The translations under genes and the position numbers were made by a program. DNA of 64,000 nt from JALHST01 sp038316335 (lineage in GTDB: Bacteria; Bacteroidota; Bacteroidia; Flavobacteriales; Flavobacteriaceae), in the NCBI GenBank assembly GCA_038316335.1, contig JBBQAM010000001.1, forward strand, positions 1 through 64,000, given 5' to 3'. Numbering within the stretch: position 1 is the first letter of the stretch; each line of letters starts with the position of its first letter. Below are positions 53,750 to 63,624 of this stretch, piece by piece. The notes under the pieces are model-generated. The model was given only the letters and a program-made list of their open reading frames with translations, did no database searches and had not been told where the DNA came from.

Positions 53750-54665
53750 CCCCGTATAGAATCATTTTAGAATAGGGTATGACGGTCTCATACCCTTTTT
53801 TATTGAAGTAGTCGATACATTTTTCATCACCCGTAGCCAGCACGAAATCTCCGCCCCATGCCCCTAAGCTTTTTATGGCCCCTAGATAATCGGGGAATAG
53901 GTTTTCCTTTACCGTTGGTAAATTAAGAATCCCTGAAAGGAGCTTTTCATGTATTTCAATCGCTGCAATAAAGGTTTGCAAAGTAGAACAAGAACTTATT
54001 TCAAGGGTAATTTTCGAGATTCGTTCGAGAATTTGTGGCCTATTGAAATTAAGTTTCCGATAACGCCTGATTCCATGATGGCTATTTTGTTTCTTATTCA
54101 AATACACAAAATAAAGGTGGTCTATAAAGGGTGGTCTAAATACGATTTCCTCAATATGGGGCATCCCGTTTTTAATTTGAAATAGGATGGGCAGATCATG
54201 GTTCGCACAGGCAATGTCATAGCCACTTCCACCAAAGGAATTCTGAAGCAAGGCATAGGCGTCGACCTGAGCCCATTTCGCAATATTGTTGATCAAGGTA
54301 GAAGAGGAACCCAAGCCCCAATTTCTAGGAAACGTCAACCTGGTTTCAATTTCAAATCCATTGCCCCCATTTAAAAACGCCGCGTTCAGTTTTCGGGCCT
54401 CAGAAAGTATTGTACGAAGCACATTTCTTGGGGTGGACGCCGTACTCTTTTTAAATCCTGAAAGTTCAGGAACGGTAAAGCTAGTTTCGAACCAAATTTT
54501 TCCTTGGGCGTCAATACTTTTCCATGCCAGCGTCTCTGTTGTTGTTTTTATTACCTTTAAGAATTGTCCGTAAATGGTCGGCAGGGCGAGACCTAATCCC
54601 CCATCAAGTACTACATATTCTCCAGTGAGCAAGAGTTTGCCATTGCTATAGAATTGCCTTTCCAT
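53742..54665 (-). CDS. GYDIA-family GHMP kinase
   Basis: This 307-residue kinase has SNGKLLLTGEYVVLDGG, the phosphate loop FPRNWGLGSSSTLI and the name-giving GGSGYDIACA. The C-terminal GGDFVLATG replaces the usual Gly-rich GAGGGG element. Its ATG overlaps the stop of HMG-CoA reductase by one base (TAATG), so the pair is coupled. With mevalonate kinase and mvaD at 14-16 kb, it is a strong candidate for the missing phosphomevalonate kinase. The family has not been tied to a reaction from sequence alone. Confidence 0.85.
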   Translation of the reverse strand: MERQFYSNGKLLLTGEYVVLDGGLGLALPTIYGQFLKVIKTTTETLAWKSIDAQGKIWFETSFTVPELSGFKKSTASTPRNVLRTILSEARKLNAAFLNGGNGFEIETRLTFPRNWGLGSSSTLINNIAKWAQVDAYALLQNSFGGSGYDIACANHDLPILFQIKNGMPHIEEIVFRPPFIDHLYFVYLNKKQNSHHGIRRYRKLNFNRPQILERISKITLEISSCSTLQTFIAAIEIHEKLLSGILNLPTVKENLFPDYLGAIKSLGAWGGDFVLATGDEKCIDYFNKKGYETVIPYSKMILYGEK

Positions 54666-55984
54666 TAATTACTTTTCAGCCTTTGATACGCTTTTACGAC
54701 CGCACTATGGGTTGCAGTATGCTTCCTAAAATAATCTATCAAGGTGGCCTTTTCGTCTTCTGTGGCTCCCAGTTGATTCAGAATATTCAACAGATGCATT
54801 TTCATATGACCTTCCTGGATCCCATTGGTTACAAGTGATCGAACTGCCGCAAAATTCTGGGCTAGACCGGCAACGGCAACTATTTGCATCAATTCTTTGG
54901 CAGAAGGCTTTTGCAAGATATCGAGCGCTAGTTCAACCAAGGGGTGAAGGCTTGTGAGTCCGCCTACGGTTCCAAGTGCCAAAGGAATTTCCAGCCAGAA
55001 TTTAAAGATGCCATTTTCAATTTTCGCATGGGTAAGACTTGTATATGAACCGTCTTTGGCCGCATACGCATGAACACCTGCCTCAACGGCCCTAAAATCG
55101 TTTCCAGTGGCCAAAACGACGGCATCGATTCCGTTCATAATGCCCTTATTATGTGTAACTGCCCTATGAGGTTCAACCTTTGCTATCTGAATGGCCCGGA
55201 CCATTTTGTCGGCGAAATCTTTCTGGGACATTCCTTCGCCCTCCTTAAGATCATCGACAGGGCATTGCACCTCGGCTCTTACCAAGCAGTTTGGTACATA
55301 ATTGCTCAGGATGCTCATAACGATATCAATATCTTTTTCCTTTTCATTAAAAAGGTCGAACGATTGGGCCTCCTCCTTAAAGGTTTGAGCGAAATTTTCG
55401 AGGCACGAATTTATAAAATTGGCTCCCATGGCATCCGCGGTCTCAAATGTGCAGTGCAACTGATAATAGTTGGCAAGGTCGTGCGTTTTATCTCGTAACT
55501 CGATGTTTGTAATTCCACCTCCCCTTTTCTCCATATTTTTGGTAATAATGGCTGTATTGGTCAGTAGCAGGGGTCTCACCTGTTGAAAATAGGAAGTCAG
55601 TTTTTTAGAATCCCCTTTAAATATAAAATGTACTTGTCCGATTTTTTCAGTACCCAATACCCGGGTCTTAAAACCGCCCCTTTTAAGCCAAAATTTAGCT
55701 GCATTACTTGCCGCGGCGATTACCGAGCTTTCCTCAATCGCCATGGGGATAGCGTATAATTTTTCGTTTATTAGAAAGTTGGGGGCTATCCCCAAGGGCA
55801 AATAGTAGTTCGAAATCGTATTCTCAATGAACTCGTCGTGCAATTTTTGCAATTCCTCGTCCGAATTTAAATACCTTTTTAAAACTTTTTTTGTGGTTTT
55901 GGGATCGATAGTATAGTTAGTGGCTATCCAATCTATTTTCTCATTCTTGGTCAGTTTGGAAAATCCTTCGATAGGAACGATCAT
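54665..55984 (-). CDS. mvaA: HMG-CoA reductase, class II
   Basis: This enzyme reduces HMG-CoA to mevalonate. The 439-residue protein has ENTISNYYLPLGIAPNF (catalytic Glu and CoA contact), EKRGGGITNIEL, MGANFINSCLEN and the NAD(P)-region THNKGIMNGIDAVVLATGND, with a catalytic-type His near the C-terminus. The length and motifs fit the bacterial class II enzymes. It is the first gene of a two-gene operon with the GYDIA kinase and faces a divergent peptidase gene. Confidence 0.94.
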   Translation of the reverse strand: MIVPIEGFSKLTKNEKIDWIATNYTIDPKTTKKVLKRYLNSDEELQKLHDEFIENTISNYYLPLGIAPNFLINEKLYAIPMAIEESSVIAAASNAAKFWLKRGGFKTRVLGTEKIGQVHFIFKGDSKKLTSYFQQVRPLLLTNTAIITKNMEKRGGGITNIELRDKTHDLANYYQLHCTFETADAMGANFINSCLENFAQTFKEEAQSFDLFNEKEKDIDIVMSILSNYVPNCLVRAEVQCPVDDLKEGEGMSQKDFADKMVRAIQIAKVEPHRAVTHNKGIMNGIDAVVLATGNDFRAVEAGVHAYAAKDGSYTSLTHAKIENGIFKFWLEIPLALGTVGGLTSLHPLVELALDILQKPSAKELMQIVAVAGLAQNFAAVRSLVTNGIQEGHMKMHLLNILNQLGATEDEKATLIDYFRKHTATHSAVVKAYQRLKSN

Positions 55985-56139
55985 ACGATGTGCATTTCAA
56001 CGTAAAGATACGAATAAAGCAAATAAAGGTGTCAATATGGCTTAGGGTTGGTTATAGAACCCTTTTAATAGCGAATCTTTATATTCTTTGCAAAATTATC
56101 ACTAAACTTGAAAGTTATATTTCTAATATTTGGCGATCT

Positions 56140-58305
56140 ATGCGAAAATCGTTTTTCTTATTGTTTTTAATCATGGGCTTATCAAGCTCAGTGTTCGGGC
56201 AACAAAAGAAAATAACCGTTGAGGACATTTATGACGGTACCTTTCAGACCGAAGGAATGGAAGCCCTTCGTTCCCTAAAGAATGGCAAGCAATACACCTT
56301 ATTGAATTTAGACAAGGCGAAAGGCACTTCATCGATAGATACGTACGATTATGTAACGCAGCAAAAAGTAGAAACAATGGTTTCTTCACAAGCACTCGTT
56401 GATATTCCTTACTTTACTTCCTATGAATTTAACGATGATGAATCGAAGATTCTATTGGCCAAAGAAGTGGAATCGATTTTTCGAAGATCTACCTTGGGTA
56501 TTTTTTATGTGTATGATGTTGCATCGAAAAAGCATATAAAAATCTCGGATGCCAAAATTCAAGAGCCTGTGCTTTCCCCTAATGGCAAAGAAGTGGCATA
56601 TGTCAGAGACAATAATCTATATATTTTTAACTTACAAACAAATAGCACGTTACAAATTACGAACGACGGAGTAAAAAATAAAATCATCAACGGAGTAACC
56701 GATTGGGTCTATGAAGAGGAATTCTCTTTTGTGAGGGCGTTCGACTGGAATTCAGATGGCACGAAAATTGCCTTTCTGCGCTTTGATGAGACTGATGTGC
56801 CTGAATTTTCTATGGATATTTATGGAAGCGGACTTTACCAACACCCTAATATTTTTAAATATCCGAAGGCAGGCGAAAATAATTCAGTAGTTACGCTACA
56901 TCTATATGACTTGAAGACAGGCCATACCGATCCGGTAGAATTAGGGGATCCATATTACATTCCACGTATAAAATGGATGAACGACCCAAAGTACTTAAGT
57001 GTACAGACTTTGAATCGTCATCAAGATCAACTTCAGCTTTTTTCTGTAAATGCCCAAGATAATTCGGTATCGCGTTTGCTCGAGGAACTTGACGATGCAT
57101 ATGTCGATATTACCGATAACCTAACGTTCTTGGCCGATGATAGTTTTATTTGGACGAGTGAACGGGATGGCAACAATCATATCTACCTATACAACCCAGA
57201 AGGCAAATTAGTAAACCAAGTGACAAAAGGTCCGTGGGAGGTAACTAATTACTATGGCTATGATAGAAAAAGGGATAGGGTATATTACCAATCTACTGAG
57301 AATGGTTCAATCAACCGTGGAGTTTATAGTGTGGATAGTAAAGGCCGACATAAGAAAGACCTGGCCGTTTCTCCAGGAACGAACGGTGCTGATTTTAGTG
57401 CCGATTTCACATATTTTATCAACACCTATTCAAGTGCGGCGATCCCGTACCAATATTCGCTTCACAGTGCAGAGAATGGTAGGAAATTGAAAGAGATTGT
57501 TGACAACACGGCATTGTTAAAGAAGTTGGAAGGATATGAAATCAGTCCCAAGGAGTTTTCCACCCTATCGATCAATGGCAATGACTTGAATATGTACATG
57601 ATCAAACCGAAAGATTTCGATCCCTCTAAAAAATATCCGCTCTTCATGTATCAATATAGCGGACCAGGCTCACAAAATGTTAGTAATAGTTGGCTAGGCA
57701 CTAATGATTATTGGCACCAGGTTTTAGTTTCAGAAGGCTATGTGATTGCTTGTGTCGATGGCCGTGGGACGGGGTTTAAAGGACGTGATTTTAAAAAGGT
57801 GACCCAATTACAATTGGGGAAGTACGAAGTGGAAGATCAGATTGCTGCGGCCCGGAAACTAAGTGAACTTCCCTTTATCGATGAAAATCGCACCGGGATC
57901 TGGGGTTGGAGCTTTGGCGGGTTTATGAGTTCCAATTGTATTTTAAAAGGGAATGATGTTTTTGAAACGGCGATTGCCGTTGCGCCTGTAACCAGCTGGC
58001 GATTTTACGATACCATTTACACCGAACGCTTTTTACATACCCCTGAAGAAAACCCGGAAGGATATGACGAAAATTCTCCATTGAGTTATGCAGAACTCTT
58101 AAAAGGCAAGTTTCTATTGGTGCATGGAACCGGGGATGACAACGTACATGTGCAAAATAGTATGCGCATGATCGAGGCCCTGGTACAGGCCAACAAACCA
58201 TTTGATTGGGCCTTATATCCTGATAAGAACCATGGTATTTATGGGGGTAATACCCGTATTCATCTATTTAATAAATTAACCGATTTCATAAAGGAAAATC
58301 TTTAA
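56140..58305 (+). CDS. S9 family dipeptidyl peptidase IV-like enzyme
   Basis: This serine peptidase removes dipeptides, usually after Pro or Ala, from peptides. The ATG at 56140 gives a 721-residue protein with a signal peptide ending in VFGQ; the frame is open to 55990 but adds no sensible sequence. It has the eight-bladed propeller (about 60-480) with the Glu pair in DWVYEEEFS, and an alpha/beta-hydrolase domain with GWSFGGFMS (Ser about 590), HGTGDDNVH (Asp about 663) and NHGIYG (His about 698). It precedes a POT transporter gene by 17 bases. Confidence 0.92.
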   Translation: MRKSFFLLFLIMGLSSSVFGQQKKITVEDIYDGTFQTEGMEALRSLKNGKQYTLLNLDKAKGTSSIDTYDYVTQQKVETMVSSQALVDIPYFTSYEFNDDESKILLAKEVESIFRRSTLGIFYVYDVASKKHIKISDAKIQEPVLSPNGKEVAYVRDNNLYIFNLQTNSTLQITNDGVKNKIINGVTDWVYEEEFSFVRAFDWNSDGTKIAFLRFDETDVPEFSMDIYGSGLYQHPNIFKYPKAGENNSVVTLHLYDLKTGHTDPVELGDPYYIPRIKWMNDPKYLSVQTLNRHQDQLQLFSVNAQDNSVSRLLEELDDAYVDITDNLTFLADDSFIWTSERDGNNHIYLYNPEGKLVNQVTKGPWEVTNYYGYDRKRDRVYYQSTENGSINRGVYSVDSKGRHKKDLAVSPGTNGADFSADFTYFINTYSSAAIPYQYSLHSAENGRKLKEIVDNTALLKKLEGYEISPKEFSTLSINGNDLNMYMIKPKDFDPSKKYPLFMYQYSGPGSQNVSNSWLGTNDYWHQVLVSEGYVIACVDGRGTGFKGRDFKKVTQLQLGKYEVEDQIAAARKLSELPFIDENRTGIWGWSFGGFMSSNCILKGNDVFETAIAVAPVTSWRFYDTIYTERFLHTPEENPEGYDENSPLSYAELLKGKFLLVHGTGDDNVHVQNSMRMIEALVQANKPFDWALYPDKNHGIYGGNTRIHLFNKLTDFIKENL

Positions 58306-58322
58306 CCGAACGCCAATAAATT

Positions 58323-59717
58323 ATGACGACCCTAACCAAACCAGCACACCAAAAAGAACTTTTTGGCCATCCCGTTGGCCTGTATATCCTTTTTTTTACC
58401 GAAATGTGGGAACGGTTTTCCTACTATGGGATGCGGGCATTGTTCACCTTATTTTTGGTGGCAGAGACCACCTCAAGCAATGCTGGTTATGGCTGGACGA
58501 ACAATGAGGCCCTAGCGCTTTATGGATGGTATACCATGCTTGTATACGTTTCGTCAATTCCAGGAGGATGGGTCGCAGATAGGCTCCTAGGTCAAAAAAA
58601 GACGGTAATGTTAGGGGGGGCATTATTATGCATCGGCCATTCGATACTAGCCCTAAACTCAGAAATGACCTTTTATCTCGGATGTTTTTTCATCATTCTA
58701 GGAGTAGGCTGTTTAAAACCGAACATATCATCGATGGTCGGAGGCTTATACAAGCCAAAGGATGAACGAAGAGACCTTGGTTTTTACATTTTTTACATGG
58801 GCATCAACATTGGTGGGTTCTTGGCGCCTATAATCTGCGGCTACGTCGGTGAAAAAATAAATTGGCACTATGGCTTTGGACTCGCAGCGATTGGCATGTT
58901 TTTAGGTCAAGCCGTCTATGTTTGGGGGCAAAAATACCTGGTTAATGTTGGTAATTTAATAAGTAGAAAGACCGAGAGCGACCGAAAAATTTTAGATAGT
59001 CCGCTTACCAAGATTGAAAAAGATAGGATCAAAGTATTATTAATTTCCTTCTTGCTCATAATTCTATTTTGGGCAGCATTTGAACAGGCTGGTGGTCTCA
59101 TGAACTTATATGCCAAGCAGAAGACCGATCGGAATTTCTTTGGCCTCTTTACCATTCCGGCTTCCGTATTTCAATCTGTGAATTCATTTTTTATCATCAC
59201 CTTGGCAACTGTTGTCGGGGCATTTTGGTTAAAATGGCGTAAAAAAGGGCGGGAATCCTCATCAATGTTCAAGATAGCGGTTGGGTTGATTATCATGGCA
59301 CTTGGTTTTGGTTTTATGAGTGCGGCTTCTTTACAATACGAAAGCAATGGTTCTTCGGCCATGTATTGGTTGATCTTGGCTTATCTTTTACACACTATTG
59401 GAGAACTTTGTGCTTCCCCGGTATCCTTATCCTATATCACCAAGCTTGCCCCCCTGAAATATGCCTCCATTATCATGGGATTGTATTGGGCGGCGACTGG
59501 TCTAGGTAATAAAGCTGCCGGACTTATTGGGGAGGCTTCCCAAAATTTAGGGGAATTTGAAATATTTACAGGAATTGCGGTAATATGGTCGCTAATAGGA
59601 ATTTTGGTAATTTTTATGCTAAAACCCTTAAAAAGAATGGCGCACGGTGCCGAAGACGGTGAAACAAGAATTGTTGATGAGGTGCCGGAAAAATTCAAAA
59701 TAGAGGATCACGTTTAA
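58323..59717 (+). CDS. POT-family proton-coupled peptide transporter
   Basis: This 464-residue membrane protein imports di- and tripeptides with protons. It has the family EMWERFSYYGMRALFTLF motif with the ExxER sequence on helix 1, the YTMLVYVSSIPGGWVADRLLG region on helices 2-3, and the PTR2 signature FYIFYMGINIGGF. About 12-14 helices are visible. Its position 17 bases after a DPP-IV-like peptidase gene suggests that the peptidase makes, and this protein takes up, the same peptides. Its last four bases overlap the convergent comEC gene. Confidence 0.93.
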   Translation: MTTLTKPAHQKELFGHPVGLYILFFTEMWERFSYYGMRALFTLFLVAETTSSNAGYGWTNNEALALYGWYTMLVYVSSIPGGWVADRLLGQKKTVMLGGALLCIGHSILALNSEMTFYLGCFFIILGVGCLKPNISSMVGGLYKPKDERRDLGFYIFYMGINIGGFLAPIICGYVGEKINWHYGFGLAAIGMFLGQAVYVWGQKYLVNVGNLISRKTESDRKILDSPLTKIEKDRIKVLLISFLLIILFWAAFEQAGGLMNLYAKQKTDRNFFGLFTIPASVFQSVNSFFIITLATVVGAFWLKWRKKGRESSSMFKIAVGLIIMALGFGFMSAASLQYESNGSSAMYWLILAYLLHTIGELCASPVSLSYITKLAPLKYASIIMGLYWAATGLGNKAAGLIGEASQNLGEFEIFTGIAVIWSLIGILVIFMLKPLKRMAHGAEDGETRIVDEVPEKFKIEDHV

Positions 59718-61738
59718 TCCTCCTTAAAAAAATAAGCTCCCTTTTCGCCAGTATCGTGAAAAGGGATTTTTCTTTTAAGACAGGTTGCCTTCCAGCGTGC
59801 AATATAGCTTTTATAATTGCTACCGTCTGCGATGATCCTTTTTGGGCTGATTACCCCAAGAAGTCGCTCTAGGTTTATTTTCGGGCTGTGGGAAAGGAGC
59901 AAATGGTCTATGGAAGTTTTGCTAACGGGGAATACCCCGGAACTGTCGATTACCAAAAGGTTTTCATTTTTATATAAATAACTATTTTTTAAGGGATGAA
60001 AAACAATGGTATCACATCGTTCCCCTACCTGAACGTCGTTAATAAGCTGCTCAGAGGCACTGCTGTTATTCGAGAAAACTAGTAAGCGGCCTTCACTTTG
60101 TTGTATGAGAAGCGAATTTCTGGCCTGATGCGCCACGAACATTTGTTGTCTGTGTTGTGTCGTATACGAGGTAAAGAACAACCAGATTTGAAAGCTGATG
60201 ATAGCCGTCAAAAGCGATGTAGTTCTCGCAAAGGTCGACTTTGTTAAAAAGAGCACCAATGTAATGATGATGACATAGGTCAAAATCAACTGCAATAGGT
60301 CAAATGGGATATTTCGAAATACAAAGGCTTCTTGACTAGCCACCCAACCGACACTTTCATTCATCAAGCCAATAATGGCGTCATATAGTGTGACAAGAAA
60401 GCTTGGTAGGTAGCCTGCCAAGGCTAGCATGACCACCAAAATACCCATTCCCAAAATGATGCCTAAAAACGGTATTATTAAAATATTCGAAACAAAAAAA
60501 AGTCCAGGAAATTGATGAAAGTAATACAGACTTATGGGCAAAACGCCGAATTGCGCAGCGATACTCACACTTAGTAGTTGCCACAGCCTACGAAGTGCCC
60601 AATGTCTCGGATACCATAATTTTTGGAGGAGGGGATAGCCCCAAACAATGGCAAACACCGCAGCATAGCTTAACTGGAAGCCCACTTGAAACAAAAGCAT
60701 TGGATTTATGGCCAAAAGGATAAAAATTAGTGACAAGGCTAAAATATTATAGGTGTTTCCCGGCCGGTTTAGATAGAGGGCATACGCTACAAAGGTAAAC
60801 ATCGTAACTGCCCGAACGATCGAGGCCGAAAGCCCAGCCAACAGTGCAAAACCCCACAATAGCGACACTATCGTTATCAGTTTTAAGGTCTTTCCATGGG
60901 GTACAAATTCCAATGGCCGTAAAAGGAACTGTAAAAGCAACAATAATATACCGATGTGCAGACCTGAAACGGCCAAAATATGAACGGCCCCCGCATTTTT
61001 ATAATCCGCATAAATAGCATCTGATAGGTCGTTTCGTTGCCCCATTAAAATAGCCTGCATGACGGCAAGTTGCCCTTCTCCAAAATCGGCCTTTTTCAAC
61101 TTGGCGCTGATCTTGTTTCTCAAGGCGGCCATAAAACCATATAGGGTCGCCGAAGAATTTATAACAACCGAATAATTAGAGGAAGTTACCCGCAATTGAT
61201 GCGCTATTCCCATTTCGTATAAATACTTCCTATAATTGAATTGATATGGATTCAGTGGAGGCTTGATGGAATCGATCGGGGCATACACCAAAATTTCATC
61301 ATCAATTTGAAATGGGGCGCGGGTTGAGTCACCAGAAAATACCACCAAGACCTTTCCGGTCGATTTTAATGAGTCAACCCCTTTCACTTGCGCCAAGTAC
61401 CGTTCTGAAAAATCAGTGGGTTTCAATACCTCGGTGAATTTTAGGTGCCAAAGGTGGTCACCTCTTTTTACTTGATAATTGTAGTGCGATTTAAAATTTT
61501 CAGGATGTGCCAAGGACATCGAGCAGATGCCGATAATCACTGTTGTTATTGCCATTGAGATGGTCAATATGCCATATTTCCGAGGTGTGATCGCAGCGAA
61601 CAAAAGGGTCATAATGACTAATGAAAAGGCCAAAAGAACAATCGAAACAAGCATATTTAGATGCGTATAACGACCAATAAGGATACCTATTATGATACAA
61701 ATTGACAGTTTTATTGGTATGAATCTAAGAAGGCGCAT
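59714..61738 (-). CDS. comEC: ComEC/Rec2-family DNA-uptake channel
   Basis: This protein should conduct single-stranded DNA across the inner membrane during transformation. ATG at 61738 is preferred (the TTG further out overlaps nothing useful), giving about 674 residues. It has an N-terminal helical pair and OB-like DUF4131 domain (about 35-180) and the competence core with HILAVSGLHIGILLLLL. Helices continue to about residue 500. The C-terminal region has SIDHLLLSHSPKINLERLL but lacks the HxHxDH metal motif of the usual metallo-beta-lactamase domain. The gene lies 36 bases after an NlpC/P60 gene. Confidence 0.9.
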   Translation of the reverse strand: MRLLRFIPIKLSICIIIGILIGRYTHLNMLVSIVLLAFSLVIMTLLFAAITPRKYGILTISMAITTVIIGICSMSLAHPENFKSHYNYQVKRGDHLWHLKFTEVLKPTDFSERYLAQVKGVDSLKSTGKVLVVFSGDSTRAPFQIDDEILVYAPIDSIKPPLNPYQFNYRKYLYEMGIAHQLRVTSSNYSVVINSSATLYGFMAALRNKISAKLKKADFGEGQLAVMQAILMGQRNDLSDAIYADYKNAGAVHILAVSGLHIGILLLLLQFLLRPLEFVPHGKTLKLITIVSLLWGFALLAGLSASIVRAVTMFTFVAYALYLNRPGNTYNILALSLIFILLAINPMLLFQVGFQLSYAAVFAIVWGYPLLQKLWYPRHWALRRLWQLLSVSIAAQFGVLPISLYYFHQFPGLFFVSNILIIPFLGIILGMGILVVMLALAGYLPSFLVTLYDAIIGLMNESVGWVASQEAFVFRNIPFDLLQLILTYVIIITLVLFLTKSTFARTTSLLTAIISFQIWLFFTSYTTQHRQQMFVAHQARNSLLIQQSEGRLLVFSNNSSASEQLINDVQVGERCDTIVFHPLKNSYLYKNENLLVIDSSGVFPVSKTSIDHLLLSHSPKINLERLLGVISPKRIIADGSNYKSYIARWKATCLKRKIPFHDTGEKGAYFFKED

Positions 61739-61774
61739 GGTACTTGGTTCGAGTTCTAAAATAACCAAAACTAT

Positions 61775-62350
61775 TTATAGTACACGCGTAGCTTTTACAA
61801 AAGCGTAGTTCCAAAATCCTTCCCGTAAGGAAGAAACGATTACCCCCCGAGACGAGGAAGCATGAATAAACTTGATATCATCACCATCAACCGCAACGAC
61901 CAAACCCACATGATTGATCCGTTTTTTGCCCTTTGAGGTCTTGAAGAATAAAAGATCACCCTTGCTAATGTTATTTAACCGGATGCGTTTCCCTTCTTCT
62001 GCCATTTCATAGGATATTCTGGGTAATAGTACTTCATTTTCCAGAAATGACACATATAACAGGCCCGAGCAGTCCATACCCTTTTTCGTGGTACCACCGA
62101 ATTTGTAACGTACACCTGAAAAGGAAAGGGCTGTAGTTATAATGGCATCGGCCTTCGAGATCGATGTTATTGGCGCAGGTGTTTCCTCCAAATCGGTTTC
62201 CTCTAACAGAATACCTTCATTTTCATTCCCAGAAGCTTCAACGGTTACTTTGCGCTCCCCCCTATAGGTGGTTTTCTTTTTGATTGCCCCACAGCCAGTT
62301 AGAAGCACCATTAAAGATGTGAGTATGATTTTGCGAATCATCTGGAGCAT
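61775..62350 (-). CDS. NlpC/P60 (C40) peptidoglycan hydrolase lipoprotein
   Basis: This protein of about 190 residues has a lipoprotein signal ending in LLTGC and a C-terminal NlpC/P60 domain with the catalytic Cys in KGMDCSGLLYVSF and His in INHVGLVV. The third polar residue is probably in IHASSSRG. The family cuts bonds in peptidoglycan stem peptides. ATG at 62341 is as likely as 62350. It sits between lpxB and comEC, as in other flavobacteria. Confidence 0.9.
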   Translation of the reverse strand: MLQMIRKIILTSLMVLLTGCGAIKKKTTYRGERKVTVEASGNENEGILLEETDLEETPAPITSISKADAIITTALSFSGVRYKFGGTTKKGMDCSGLLYVSFLENEVLLPRISYEMAEEGKRIRLNNISKGDLLFFKTSKGKKRINHVGLVVAVDGDDIKFIHASSSRGVIVSSLREGFWNYAFVKATRVL

Positions 62351-62362
62351 TTTTTCACGACC

Positions 62363-62378
62363 CCCGATAGGTATCGGG
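62363..62378. repeat. CCCGATA...TATCGGG palindrome
   Basis: Perfect 7-base inverted arms CCCGATA and TATCGGG around GG lie in the 93-base gap between lpxB and the NlpC gene. Similar short palindromes are, from memory, common between genes in some flavobacteria. It has no T-run. Confidence 0.55.
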
Positions 62379-62443
62379 ACAGCAACTTTGAAATCAAAAT
62401 TACATAAATTAATGAAAAAGGAGGTGATAATTTGGGGAGCTAC

Positions 62444-63559
62444 CTATTGAATTCCATTGTAGATCAACTGTGCGGTTAATGTGCTTGCCCCCTTACCCCC
62501 AAGTTTTTTCGACAATTCGTCATAGGCCTTTAGTTGTGCTTCCCGCTGGGAACCCGACACTATTTTAGCCAATTCTACACGAAGATTTTGCGAATTTAGG
62601 TCGTTTTGTATCAGTTCCTTGACCACTTCCCTGCCCATAATTAAATTGACTAGGGAAATAAAATCCAAGGTAATGATGCGCTTGGCAATTTGATAGGAAA
62701 ACCAATTGGCGCGATAACAAACTACCTGTGGAACCTTATGCAGAGCCGTTTCCAAAGTTGCTGTTCCACTAGTTACCAAGGCGGCATGGGCAATACTTAA
62801 AAGGTCATAGGTCTTATTGGCAACAAAACCAACATTGGGATTGTCTAAATAGGGGGTATAAAAATCCTTGTCCAAGCTTGGTGCCCCCGCTATTACGAAT
62901 TCATAGTCTGAAAAGTCCTTGACTACCGATAACATAACATGGAGCATTTTATCGACTTCTTGCTTTCGACTTCCTGGTAACAGGGCAATGATGGGTTTAT
63001 CTACAGATAGGCCATTTTCAGATCGAAAATCCTGATCAATCACTTTCACGCGGTTGGCAATAGCATCTATCAAGGGATGGCCTACAAAATGCACGGGAAA
63101 GTGATGTTTGTTCTCGTAAAATTCTTTCTCAAAGGGAAGAATTACATACATGGCATCAATATCTCTTTTAATTGAGTTGATGCGCTTTTCGCGTGAGGCC
63201 CAAATTTGTGGTGAAATATAATAGTTGGTCTTAAACTTATGCTTTTTAGCCCATTTCGCAATGCGTAGGTTAAATCCTGAATAATCTATGAATACGATAA
63301 CATCGGGATTGAATTTTTGAATATCGGCTTTGCAGAAGTTTATATTTTTTAAAATGCTGTCCAAGTTCTGTAACACTTCGAGGAAGCCCATATAGGCCAT
63401 TTCCCTATAATGTTTGATCAAATCTCCGCCCGCAGCTAACATTAAATCGCCTCCCCAACATCGAATATCGGCATCCGTATCTACCAATTTCAATGCCTTG
63501 ATAAGATTGGCGCCATGCAGGTCTCCTGATGCCTCTCCGGCGATGATATAGTACTTCAT
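62444..63559 (-). CDS. lpxB: Lipid-A-disaccharide synthase
   Basis: This GT19 enzyme joins lipid X and UDP-diacylglucosamine to give the lipid A disaccharide. The 371-residue protein has GEASGDLHGANLI, MAYMGFLEVL, FIDYSGFNLRIA, LLPGSRKQEV and VTSGTATLETALHKVPQVV, all landmarks of LpxB. It lies between the small membrane protein gene and the NlpC lipoprotein gene. Its presence agrees with a Gram-negative outer membrane. Confidence 0.95.
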   Translation of the reverse strand: MKYYIIAGEASGDLHGANLIKALKLVDTDADIRCWGGDLMLAAGGDLIKHYREMAYMGFLEVLQNLDSILKNINFCKADIQKFNPDVIVFIDYSGFNLRIAKWAKKHKFKTNYYISPQIWASREKRINSIKRDIDAMYVILPFEKEFYENKHHFPVHFVGHPLIDAIANRVKVIDQDFRSENGLSVDKPIIALLPGSRKQEVDKMLHVMLSVVKDFSDYEFVIAGAPSLDKDFYTPYLDNPNVGFVANKTYDLLSIAHAALVTSGTATLETALHKVPQVVCYRANWFSYQIAKRIITLDFISLVNLIMGREVVKELIQNDLNSQNLRVELAKIVSGSQREAQLKAYDELSKKLGGKGASTLTAQLIYNGIQ

Positions 63560-63624
63560 TATTCTTTGCTCAAATTCTGAAATTCGTGTTGCCGACAGGC
63601 GTCAGTTTCCTGTTTCTACCATGA

